A stretch of 12,398 nt of DNA from CAZFHP01 sp964519365. Its GTDB lineage: Bacteria > Babelota > Babeliae > Babelales > RVW-14. Where the stretch lies: assembly GCA_964519365.1 (NCBI GenBank), contig CAZFHP010000045.1, forward strand, positions 1 to 12,398, in the 5' to 3' direction. Below, piece by piece: positions 5,534 through 12,398 of the stretch (position 1 is the stretch's first letter; the number at the start of each line of letters is the position of its first letter). The notes beneath the pieces are model-generated. The model ran no database searches. It had not been told where the DNA came from and worked only from the letters and a program-made list of their open reading frames with translations. The position numbers were made by a program, and so were the translations under genes.

Positions 5534-7196
5534 AAGAATCATCCAAGATACTTCCCGTCACTTCAACACGAGCACTCGCAAGAACATGTACGTCAAGGTC
5601 GCCATCAGGCAACCGTGAGTCACCAAAGATAATCGTGCTTGTTGGGCAGCTCAGCGTAACGTTATTGTCAAAGTATAAGCACCCTTTGCTCAATCGCAAC
5701 CCCATATCGCCAGCCTGCAACATCGAGCCGTTTAAGAACAAACACGAGGTCCCATTTTGCATGTGAATAAGACTATTATCGCTCACACGTGGGTCATAAA
5801 GAAATTTCGTTCTCTTATCAAAACCCCACGTACCTGCACACTCTATATAACTATGATGCGAACACGTATACACAAACGAAGACGTACCTGAAATAATAAC
5901 GTCATCATGAATAAACAAATGACCGTTATCAAAATAATAATCGCCCCGCAGCGCCAACTCGCAATTCTGTAACGCCAACCTGCCTGCACTGCCAGCAATA
6001 CCTATCATAGGATCAACTCTCCCGTTGCGTGTGTTTTTAATACGCGCGTTTTTGATCGTCACCGTTACATTATTATCAACTATAATTTGTGCATGCGGCT
6101 CAAGCGTGATCGTCGTCCCGTGACCATTAATAATCGTATCACCTGTAATTTGTAACACTTGACCTTCTGGGATCGTAAAGTTACATGAAAGCACAAGAGA
6201 ATGACCATTCCCATCAATAATTCCACCGTTCGTCAAATACGCATCTGAAGCAACATACAAGTCCCCGCCTAATTGCAATATTCCAGTATCGCTTAAATTA
6301 ATCTCTCCCATCACGGGCGTTCGCGTATTAATCGTCAGCGTTTTGCCACCACTTACCGTAAAACCTGCTTTATAAAAAACGTAGTTTTGCTCTAGCGCAT
6401 CGTCTGTATATACCTGATGCGTTTCATAAATTTTAAACGCACTGGAAAACGCATTGCTCGTATTTTTACAGCAATACACAAACGCATTACTGTTCACACG
6501 AATCGTTTCGTATAGATCTTCTTTTTCTTGAATCGACCAAAGTGCACCGCCAGGCCAGTTAATAAGCGCGTTACTATTGTTTCTTATGCCAAACAAAAGC
6601 GCATTACTTGTGTTCTTGCAGCAATACAAAAACGCATTACTCGTCGTACGAGCATACTCTAAAATATCCTGCTTTGCAGACGCCCCAAATATAAATTGAT
6701 CTAAAGCAACAAGCGCATTGCTATTATTCTTAAGCCCATACGCAAGTGCATTACTCGTATTCTTACAACAATACAAGAACGCATTGCTTGTCGTTCGAGC
6801 CGTATCCAAGGCCTCTTGTTTTTCAGCTCCAGTAAAAGCATATTGCGCAAAATCAGCAATCGTGTTGCTATTATTCTTGATCCCATAATTAATCGCATTA
6901 CTGTTGCTAATCGTCAGCTGCGTTGGCGGCTCCTGGCTCCCCTCTTGACTAATAGTTACCCCATCTGGATACTGCTCTACCCACGTCGACGCTTTCTTGT
7001 CACCAAATTGCTTGAAAATAGAAAACTCACCCCATCCGGTGACTTTATTCGCTTTATTTAAAATAAGCTTCGAATTTGCATCTTTGATAGATATGTTAGA
7101 CGTATAATTTCTAAAACGTATACGAGCTTGTACACAATCAAGCATACTCAGTACAATACACATACTCAAACATAAAACACTCATGTTTTTTTTCAT
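5517..7196 (-). CDS. Secreted SNA-repeat protein with C-terminal beta-helix-like domain (last gene of cluster)
   Basis: A 559-aa protein; function not recognised. I start it at ATG 7196 because AAGGAG lies 10 nt upstream and a signal peptide follows at once (1-24, cleavage after VQA). The open frame extends upstream to a TTG at 7382, but that stretch is not secretion-like. After the signal come a beta-rich N-domain (NYTSNISIK ... VEQYPDGVTISQEGSQEP), three repeat units of about 49 residues bearing SNAFLYCCKNTSNAL, and then about 330 residues rich in short beta strands, Asn and Gly (TIINGHG, VTIKNARIKNTRN, YFDNNVTLSCP). That last part suggests a right-handed beta-helix as in surface adhesins or polysaccharide-acting proteins. 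It is closely similar to the gene at 8610-10538. Its last residues, SFDTP, derive from a palindromic element. An extracellular or host-directed role is inferred. Confidence 0.82.
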   Translation of the reverse strand: MKKNMSVLCLSMCIVLSMLDCVQARIRFRNYTSNISIKDANSKLILNKANKVTGWGEFSIFKQFGDKKASTWVEQYPDGVTISQEGSQEPPTQLTISNSNAINYGIKNNSNTIADFAQYAFTGAEKQEALDTARTTSNAFLYCCKNTSNALAYGLKNNSNALVALDQFIFGASAKQDILEYARTTSNAFLYCCKNTSNALLFGIRNNSNALINWPGGALWSIQEKEDLYETIRVNSNAFVYCCKNTSNAFSSAFKIYETHQVYTDDALEQNYVFYKAGFTVSGGKTLTINTRTPVMGEINLSDTGILQLGGDLYVASDAYLTNGGIIDGNGHSLVLSCNFTIPEGQVLQITGDTIINGHGTTITLEPHAQIIVDNNVTVTIKNARIKNTRNGRVDPMIGIAGSAGRLALQNCELALRGDYYFDNGHLFIHDDVIISGTSSFVYTCSHHSYIECAGTWGFDKRTKFLYDPRVSDNSLIHMQNGTSCLFLNGSMLQAGDMGLRLSKGCLYFDNNVTLSCPTSTIIFGDSRLPDGDLDVHVLASARVEVTGSILDDSSFDTP

Positions 7197-7378
7197 CTTC
7201 AACAAGCTCCTTAAAACCTCTCGTTTGCCCAACAAAAACAAAATCTTTTTTTGAAATTGAAACATCTTAAATCCATAGGCGTCCGTAGGGCGCAACATGT
7301 ATAGCCCATTGCACAGGCGCCGTTTAATTTCATCGTGGCTATCGACATATCTTCGCCGCCGCTGTGGGCGAACTATGC
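7197..7378 (-). other. Leader between the last two cluster genes
   Basis: 182 nt in an otherwise overlapping operon. It remains open in the frame of the downstream gene but reads as a basic, non-homologous peptide. It holds a 13-base match, ATAGCCCATTGCA (7301-7313), to 1718-1730 in the GC-rich island. In both places a GC-rich hairpin and a TCTTAA lie on the same side, suggesting a shared repeat. A ribosome binding site (AAGGAG, 7212-7207) serves the downstream gene. No clear promoter was seen. Confidence 0.45.
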
Positions 7379-8623
7379 TCAAATCTTTTTCAAAAACACA
7401 TCAATATTCGGCAAGGGGCTCAAACGTTCAGATTGCGCATCAAACGTATACACAAACACGTCATCGTCACCCACATCTCTATGCGCCCCTTCTCTTTCTA
7501 GAGCAAGATAAAACCCGTTATCGCTCCAGGCAACTGAACAAATACGCGCGCCATCGTTCGCTTTGGCATGCGTTACAAGCCGCAAGCCATCAGCTCGCGC
7601 ATACTCAGCACACACGCCAACTGTTCTCATCTCAGGCCTGTACACATGTATCTCTTGCCCTTCTTCTGTTTCTGTTATGACAGCCAAGAACTTTTTGTCC
7701 GGAGACCAGCTAGCTTCGCTAAAGCTACGCCGCGATGTATTCTCTACCCGTTCACACCGAGTAGCGCCTTGCGCATACCGAGGGGTTCTTCCGGTTGATC
7801 CCGAGTAGCCGTCTTCGGCGTACCGAGGGGATCGAAGGGCTCGCGCCACAGGCTCACAACACCCGTCGCAACACCCACAGATAGTCAGAGGGAACGCCAT
7901 AATAGCATTACTCGTCGTTCGCAGCCCATAAATAAGCGCGTTACTCGTATTCTTACAGCAATACAAAAACGCATTACTTGTCGTACGCACATTGTCTAAC
8001 AACCCTTCTTTTTCTTCAACCGTAAACGCACCCTCTCGAAAATCAACAATCACGTTACTATTATTCTTGATTCCATACGAAAGCGCGTTACTCACATTCT
8101 TGCAGCAATACAAAAAGGCATTACTCGTCGTTCGCACACCCTCCAATAATTCAGCTTTTTCTTCTGGCGTAAATTCACCTTCAAGTAAAAAAACAATCGC
8201 ATTACTGTTATTCTTAATCCCATAATTTATTGCATTACTGTTAGCAACAACAAGATTCGTCGCCGGCTCCTGGCTCCCCTCTTGACTAATCGTCACCCCA
8301 TCTGGATACTGCTCTACCCAATTAGAAGCACCATCTTCACCAAACCGTTTGATAATCGAAAACTCCGACCAACCAGTGACTTTGTCAGCTTTATTCAGAA
8401 TCAATTTTGATGCCGACTCTTTGATCACTATATTCGCATCATAATTCTCAAAACGAATCCGAGCATGTAACGCAAACGTAAACATGACAAGCATGACAAA
8501 CATACTTACACACACCCTTACACACATGGTTGTGCTCACCAACAAAAACAATCGTCCAACAGACTTACATCTTGTAACACGTATGTTCACACCTATCTCC
8601 TCGCTCTTCTTATACTGAGTCAT
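7379..8623 (-). CDS. Secreted SNA-repeat protein with TolB/WD40-like C-terminus and embedded palindromic repeats
   Basis: A 414-aa protein. ATG 8623 has AGGAG 9 nt upstream and overlaps the preceding stop by 14 nt. A GTG at 8590 behind GAGGAG is an alternative, and a TTG at 8632 is unlikely. A long, Cys/Met/Val-rich hydrophobic segment ends at ALHA, then comes the cluster's N-domain (RIRFENYDANIVIK ... SQEGSQEP). Two full 49-residue units and a partial unit with TTSNAIMAF follow, then a Cys-rich stretch ICGCCDGCCEPVA. Next is a 44-residue basic, Ser/Arg-rich insert encoded by palindromic DNA (7713-7846). The propeller-like part has WSPDKKFLAV and SVAWSDNGFYLAL, about two blades, too few to close a propeller alone. 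It is closely related to the gene at 10538-11884. The function is unknown; it is probably exported. Confidence 0.8.
   Translation of the reverse strand: MTQYKKSEEIGVNIRVTRCKSVGRLFLLVSTTMCVRVCVSMFVMLVMFTFALHARIRFENYDANIVIKESASKLILNKADKVTGWSEFSIIKRFGEDGASNWVEQYPDGVTISQEGSQEPATNLVVANSNAINYGIKNNSNAIVFLLEGEFTPEEKAELLEGVRTTSNAFLYCCKNVSNALSYGIKNNSNVIVDFREGAFTVEEKEGLLDNVRTTSNAFLYCCKNTSNALIYGLRTTSNAIMAFPLTICGCCDGCCEPVARALRSPRYAEDGYSGSTGRTPRYAQGATRCERVENTSRRSFSEASWSPDKKFLAVITETEEGQEIHVYRPEMRTVGVCAEYARADGLRLVTHAKANDGARICSVAWSDNGFYLALEREGAHRDVGDDDVFVYTFDAQSERLSPLPNIDVFLKKI
7713..7846 (-). repeat. 134-nt palindromic repeat block inside a coding sequence, copy 1
   Basis: It holds two hairpins of the family CCGAGTAGC..GCRTACCGAGGGG (7757-7785 and 7800-7839) plus a third small inverted element, AGCTT-CGCTA-AAGCT, at its edge (7712-7726). 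It is in frame and adds about 44 residues (LRSPRYAEDG, TPRYAQGATR). It is identical to the copy at 10908-11041 except A7756 against C10951. Confidence 0.85.
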
Positions 8624-10538
8624 CGTAAACAACTCCTACTATTTCAACATGCCCGGCGCCAAACACGCAAACATCCAAGTCTCCGTCAGCTTGCGACAAG
8701 TCACCAAAAATAATCATCGTACTCATCGGGCAGCTAAGCGTCACGTGATTATCAAAATAAAGCGCCCCCTTGCTTAATCTCAGTCCCATGTCGCCCGCTT
8801 GCAACATTGACCCATCAAAGTACATACATGACGTCGTATCCTGCATGCGAATAAGCGTATTATCGTTTACACTCGGGTCATAGAAAAATCGCGTTCGCTT
8901 ATCAAATCCCCACGTCGCAGCGTCAGCAATATAACTCGCATGACTACACGTGTACACAAGCGACGATGTTCCAGAAATTATGACGTCGTCGTGAATAAAC
9001 AGGTGCCCGTTATCAACATAATAATCGCACGCAAGCGCAAGCTCGCAATTTTGTAACGCAAGTCTACCCGCGCTGCCAGACATGCTCACCATAGGGTCAA
9101 CGCTCGAGTTTCGCGTGTTTTTAATACGAGCGTTCTTAATCGTCAGCGTCACATTATTATCGATCGTAATCCTCGCATGCGGCTCAAGCGTAATCGTCTT
9201 TCCATAACCGTTGATAATCGTATCTTGCGCAATGCGTAATACTTGATTTTCAGGTATCGTCATATTACAGAACAATCCCAACGCTTTCCCGCCGCCTTTA
9301 ATCACGCCACCGTTTGTAAAATACACATCTGAATTAAGATACACATCGCTGAGTAATTGCAAAACTCCCGTGTCGTTTAAGTTAATCTGGCCATTAACAG
9401 GAGCCGATATATCAAGCATGAGCGTTTTGCCTGCCGGCACAGCAAACCCATCTTTGAACAGCACAAAACTTTCTTCTGCCGCATCGTCTGTATACACCTG
9501 ATGTGTATCGTAAACCGTTACTTCAGGCTCAAGCATAACTATCACGTTACTCGTATTCTTGCAGCAATACAAAAACGCATTACTGTTCACACGAATCGTT
9601 TCGTATAAGTCTTTTCTTTCTTGTATCGACCAAAGCGCCCCACCCGGCCAATTAACAAGCGCGTTACTATTGTTTCTTATGCCAAACACAAGCGCGTTGC
9701 TTGTATTCTTGCAGCAATACAAAAACGCGTTACTCGTCGTGCGAACTGTTTGTACAAACTCTTGCTTTTCTACTTGCGTAAACGCATTTAACCAAAACGT
9801 CTCTAGCGCATTACTATTATTTCGTATCCCATACGCAAGCGCATGACTCGTGTTCTTACAGCAGTACAAGAACCCATTACTTGTCGTACGAATTGTTTGG
9901 AAAAATTCCTGCCTTTCTGACTCAGGAAATACGCCTGCACGGAAACTCGCGATTATCGTACTATTATTCTTTATCCCATACACAAGCGCGTTACTCGTAT
10001 TCTTACAGCAATCGACAAACGCATGACTATCCGTTCGAACGTCTTCTAATAACTCCTGTCGTTCTAACATCGTAAACGGACTTGACGTGTTTGTATAAAC
10101 AAACGTCGCATTACTATTATTCTTAAGCCCATAATTAATCGCGTTACTGTTCGAGATAATAAGATTAGTGTTCGGCTCCTGGCTACCCTCCTGACTAATA
10201 ACAACACCATGGGCATAATTCTCCGCCCACTGCGAAGCGTGATCTGGGCCGTTCTTTTTGTTAATCGAAAGCTCACCCCAACCAATCACTTTATCAACGT
10301 TCTCTAAATCCAATTTTGAGTTTGCATGCTTAAGCGCAATGCTAGAATCATAACTCGTAAAATGAAGCGTACCATAAAGCGAGTCCGTCATGCTTAGCAT
10401 GCTCAGTACGCCAAATATGCCTACAATCCCACAAGCAAACGCTCGCCCAAAGACACACGTGTTTTCCCTCATCTGTGATACATAATACGCTATCACAAAA
10501 ACACTTCGTTTAACCCATGACACATAACACGTTCTCAC
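8610..10538 (-). CDS. Secreted SNA-repeat protein with C-terminal beta-helix-like domain
   Basis: A 642-aa protein, the longest of the cluster; family not recognised. The GTG start at 10538 shares one base with the upstream TAG (TAGTG) and has AGGGAG 6 nt before it, so translational coupling is likely. An ATG at 10472 lacks a ribosome binding site. The N-terminus has two hydrophobic stretches, the second (around residues 33-50, ending LYG) being the probable signal sequence. The common N-domain follows, then four repeat units of about 49 residues, some degraded (SHAFVDCCKN, NNSTIIASF). The same 330-residue beta-helix-like domain as the gene at 5517-7196 then follows, with long near-identical runs such as HLFIHDDVIISGTSS. 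It ends DGDLDVCVFGAGHVEIVG...DDSV. The last codons overlap the next gene by 14 nt. It may be an adhesin or host-interaction factor; this is inferred from export and fold type only. Confidence 0.82.
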   Translation of the reverse strand: MRTCYVSWVKRSVFVIAYYVSQMRENTCVFGRAFACGIVGIFGVLSMLSMTDSLYGTLHFTSYDSSIALKHANSKLDLENVDKVIGWGELSINKKNGPDHASQWAENYAHGVVISQEGSQEPNTNLIISNSNAINYGLKNNSNATFVYTNTSSPFTMLERQELLEDVRTDSHAFVDCCKNTSNALVYGIKNNSTIIASFRAGVFPESERQEFFQTIRTTSNGFLYCCKNTSHALAYGIRNNSNALETFWLNAFTQVEKQEFVQTVRTTSNAFLYCCKNTSNALVFGIRNNSNALVNWPGGALWSIQERKDLYETIRVNSNAFLYCCKNTSNVIVMLEPEVTVYDTHQVYTDDAAEESFVLFKDGFAVPAGKTLMLDISAPVNGQINLNDTGVLQLLSDVYLNSDVYFTNGGVIKGGGKALGLFCNMTIPENQVLRIAQDTIINGYGKTITLEPHARITIDNNVTLTIKNARIKNTRNSSVDPMVSMSGSAGRLALQNCELALACDYYVDNGHLFIHDDVIISGTSSLVYTCSHASYIADAATWGFDKRTRFFYDPSVNDNTLIRMQDTTSCMYFDGSMLQAGDMGLRLSKGALYFDNHVTLSCPMSTMIIFGDLSQADGDLDVCVFGAGHVEIVGVVYDDSV

Positions 10539-11884
10539 TACACTCTCCCTCTGACAAACTCATCAATCTCAGGAAGCTCCTGTAACGTTTGAGTTTCTTT
10601 ATCAAACGTGTACACAAAAAACTCTGTTTCTAAACCATCACGACCTAAGCGCTCTATTTCAACACCAAGATAATACCCATCAGCACTCCATGCAACTGAA
10701 CATATATGCACTCCATCATCCCTGCCCTTCGAAGCTACCCCGGAGCATCGTAGCCACCTGGACGAAGTTGGCTGAGCGTAGTAGGGAGCGCAAACGTGTG
10801 CAACAAGCCGCAGGCTATCGTTCCCATCTAACGCATACACCTGTATCTCCTGCCCCTCTTCTATTTCTGTTATGACGGCCAAGAACTTTTTGTCCGGAGA
10901 CCATCCGGCTTCGCTAAAGCTACGCCGCGATGTATTCTCTACCCGTTCACCCCGAGTAGCGCCTTGCGCATACCGAGGGGTTCTTCCGGTTGATCCCGAG
11001 TAGCCGTCTTCGGCGTACCGAGGGGATCGAAGGGCTCGCGCAACTGGCTCACACTCGTCGCAGCAACCACAGATCGTTAACGGGAAACTCATAATCGCAT
11101 TACTATTATTCCTGATCCCATATACAAGCGCGTTGCTTGAATTCTTGCAACAATACAAAAACGCGTTACTCGTCGTACGAATATCTTCAAGTACTTCCAG
11201 CTTTTCTTCCGGCGCAAACAACCCAGGCAATAACGTAACAATCACGTTACTGTTATTCTTGATCCCATACGCAAGCGCGTTGCTTGAATTCTTGCAGCAA
11301 TACAAAAACGCATTACTCGTCGTTCGTATATCTTCAAGCACTTCAAATTTTTCAACCGCTGTAAACAAACGAGGTAACAAAGCAACAATCGCGTTACTAT
11401 TATTCTTGAGCCCGTAAATTAACGCGTTACTCACGTTCTTACAGCAATACAAAAACGCATTGCTATGCGTTCGCACATCTTCAAGCAAGTCCGTCTTTTC
11501 TTCTTCCGTAAACGCACCGCCCCCAGGCAAATTCATAATCGCATTACTGTTATTCTTGATGCCATAATTAAGTGCGTTACTGTTTGAGACAATAAGATTC
11601 GTGTTCGGATCCTGGCTCCCCTCCTGACTAATAAGCACAGCATTTGGATACTGCTCTACCCAACCACCTGCACCATTTTTACCAAAATCTTTAGTAATCG
11701 AAAGTTCAGACCATCCATTCACTTTATCGACATTTTCTAAAATAAGCTCCGAACCAGTTTCTTTGATTACGATACTCGACGTATAATTCGTAAACGTCAT
11801 AGAGCCATACACCGGCACGATTACACTCATGAAGCTCATGATACTTATGACGCTTATCACACCCATCATACGTGTTATACTCAT
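10538..11884 (-). CDS. Secreted SNA-repeat protein with TolB/WD40-like C-terminus and two embedded inserts
   Basis: A 448-aa protein. I choose ATG 11884: AAGGAG lies 6 nt upstream and a signal peptide of about 27 residues follows (MSITRMMGV ... VPVYG). An open-frame start at 11932 would lie inside the upstream gene. The common N-domain (FTNYTSSIVIK ... SQEGSQDP) is followed by three full units of about 49 residues with SNAFLYCCKNSSNAL and a partial fourth, then ICGCCDECEPVA. Next is the 44-residue palindrome-encoded insert (10908-11041), then propeller-like blades WSPDKKFLAV and SVAWSADGYYLGV. A second insert of about 23 residues (10722-10791) breaks the region between the blades and is absent from its paralogue at 7379-8623. 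It starts 13 nt after the preceding stop and overlaps the next start by 1 nt. The function is unknown. Confidence 0.82.
   Translation of the reverse strand: MSITRMMGVISVISIMSFMSVIVPVYGSMTFTNYTSSIVIKETGSELILENVDKVNGWSELSITKDFGKNGAGGWVEQYPNAVLISQEGSQDPNTNLIVSNSNALNYGIKNNSNAIMNLPGGGAFTEEEKTDLLEDVRTHSNAFLYCCKNVSNALIYGLKNNSNAIVALLPRLFTAVEKFEVLEDIRTTSNAFLYCCKNSSNALAYGIKNNSNVIVTLLPGLFAPEEKLEVLEDIRTTSNAFLYCCKNSSNALVYGIRNNSNAIMSFPLTICGCCDECEPVARALRSPRYAEDGYSGSTGRTPRYAQGATRGERVENTSRRSFSEAGWSPDKKFLAVITEIEEGQEIQVYALDGNDSLRLVAHVCAPYYAQPTSSRWLRCSGVASKGRDDGVHICSVAWSADGYYLGVEIERLGRDGLETEFFVYTFDKETQTLQELPEIDEFVRGRV
10722..10791 (-). repeat. In-frame GC-rich insert absent from the paralogue
   Basis: Where the paralogue reads LVTHAKANDGARICSVAW, this gene has about 23 extra residues between LVAH and DDGVHICSVAW. 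The extra DNA is GC-rich and partly self-complementary (AGCCA with TGGCT; outer CTAC with GTAG). It looks like a second type of palindromic element accepted in frame. The edges are approximate. Confidence 0.6.
10908..11041 (-). repeat. 134-nt palindromic repeat block inside a coding sequence, copy 2
   Basis: Hairpins at 10951-10980 and 10995-11034 repeat the GAGTAGC...ACCGAGGGG pattern in tandem. The block matches copy 1 at 133 of 134 positions, while the coding DNA on both sides is visibly more diverged. Confidence 0.85.
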
Positions 11885-11897
11885 CTCTCTCTCCTTA

Positions 11898-12398
11898 CTA
11901 CAGTAACGAATCATCAACCACACGCCCGTCAATCTCCACCCGTGCTGCAGCTAAAATATGAACATCAAGATCACCATCTGCCTGCGATGAGTCACCAAAA
12001 ATTATACAATTCTGTTTTGACTGTGGCATTGTATCAAAACGATAACCAACGTCGTACACACGCAGCTCATGCCCCGTTCCAATCCCTGTATCTTCAGCAT
12101 CTCCCGCATCTGGTTCTGAAGCTGTTCCTATCGCCAAATAGTTGCCAGCCGGTCGCCAGGCAACAGTATTCGTATTCGCTCCCTGCTCCTTACCAACATC
12201 ACTCAGTTCAACAAGCGAGCTGCCATCAAACAAACACATAACAAGCTCTGTATTTGCTCCTGAATCATCATCTCTGCCAACTGCTACATAATAACCATCA
12301 GGGGACCATGAAACATCACGAACTGTACCAGTAATACCCATGTCCAAACTTGCAACACCTGTCAGCACTTCCCCATCAAAGTTATAAACAACCAGTTC
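11898..12398 (-). CDS. TolB/WD40-like propeller protein with beta-helix-type tail, 5' end missing
   Basis: The frame is open through the window edge (it begins ELVVYNFDGEVL), so only the last 166 residues are visible. Two propeller-type blades can be seen (VRDVSWSPDGYYVAVGR, and NTVAWRPAGNYLAIGT), each followed by an Asp/Gly-rich loop and an EL-V-FDG or ELRVYD strand. From about CIIFGDSSQADGDLDV to the stop, the last 36 or so residues match the C-terminal end of the two beta-helix-type genes (IIFGD..QADGDLDV....VE..G...DDS). It is therefore a chimera of the two architectures found downstream. It is the first gene of the cluster in this window, 13 nt before the next start. Export cannot be judged without its N-terminus. 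Confidence 0.75.
   Translation of the reverse strand, partial: ELVVYNFDGEVLTGVASLDMGITGTVRDVSWSPDGYYVAVGRDDDSGANTELVMCLFDGSSLVELSDVGKEQGANTNTVAWRPAGNYLAIGTASEPDAGDAEDTGIGTGHELRVYDVGYRFDTMPQSKQNCIIFGDSSQADGDLDVHILAAARVEIDGRVVDDSLL

Noticed and set aside
7197..7382. N-terminal extension of the last cluster gene from TTG 7382
   Set aside because: The 62 extra residues are basic and unlike the paralogues. A ribosome binding site and a clean signal peptide mark ATG 7196 instead.
5517..12398. CRISPR-like or tandem DNA array suggested by repeated plus-strand words such as CGCATTACTCGTCG
   Set aside because: The repetition is coding: it follows the 49-residue protein repeats, with codon-level variation between units.

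Overview
The window looks like a moderately AT-rich genome from an intracellular, host-associated bacterium. The pointers are an ankyrin-type repeat gene, a run of secreted repeat-rich paralogues, TolB/WD40-like propellers, long non-coding stretches, and palindromic repeats that sit both between and inside genes. Ca. Dependentiae (TM6) is my best guess, with Rickettsiales-like or Chlamydiae-like lineages as alternatives. This is inferred from style and not from a marker tree; the only phylogenetically usable gene is dnaK.

Layout. Bases 1-427 hold the 3' part of an ankyrin-like repeat gene that appears to break by a one-base frameshift, followed by a good intrinsic terminator (497-533). Bases 534-1915 hold no convincing gene. 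They contain a pyrimidine-rich tract, a large inverted repeat (arms of 54/55 nt, 1088-1274), and a GC-rich island (1371-1834) open on both strands. A clear sigma70-type promoter with two palindromes sharing one heptamer then drives dnaK (2081-4096), which ends at a perfect 13-bp hairpin. A repeat-packed spacer (4201-4430) leads to a promoter and two small exported rhodanese-fold proteins (4544-4966, 5020-5496). The first lacks the catalytic cysteine.

The rest (5517-12398) is one minus-strand, tightly packed gene cluster with five genes visible, the first of them cut by the window edge. Four share an exported N-terminal beta-rich domain followed by about 49-residue repeats built on an 11-residue SNA...Y..KN period with a conserved CC pair. 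The repeats are followed by either a TolB/WD40-like propeller fragment or a predicted beta-helix, alternating along the operon. The fifth, at the window edge, is a propeller fused to the last 36 or so residues of the beta-helix type. Genes overlap by 1 or 14 nt or lie 13 nt apart, so they are probably co-transcribed and partly translationally coupled.

The most interesting part is the interplay of this modular paralogue cluster with palindromic repeats. A 134-nt repeat block, identical at 133 positions, lies in frame inside both propeller-type genes. A related hairpin supplies the last codons and the stop of the last gene, and further relatives lie in the spacer downstream of dnaK. This resembles the Rickettsia palindromic elements that insert in frame into coding sequence. 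No tRNA, rRNA, CRISPR array or intact transposase was seen.
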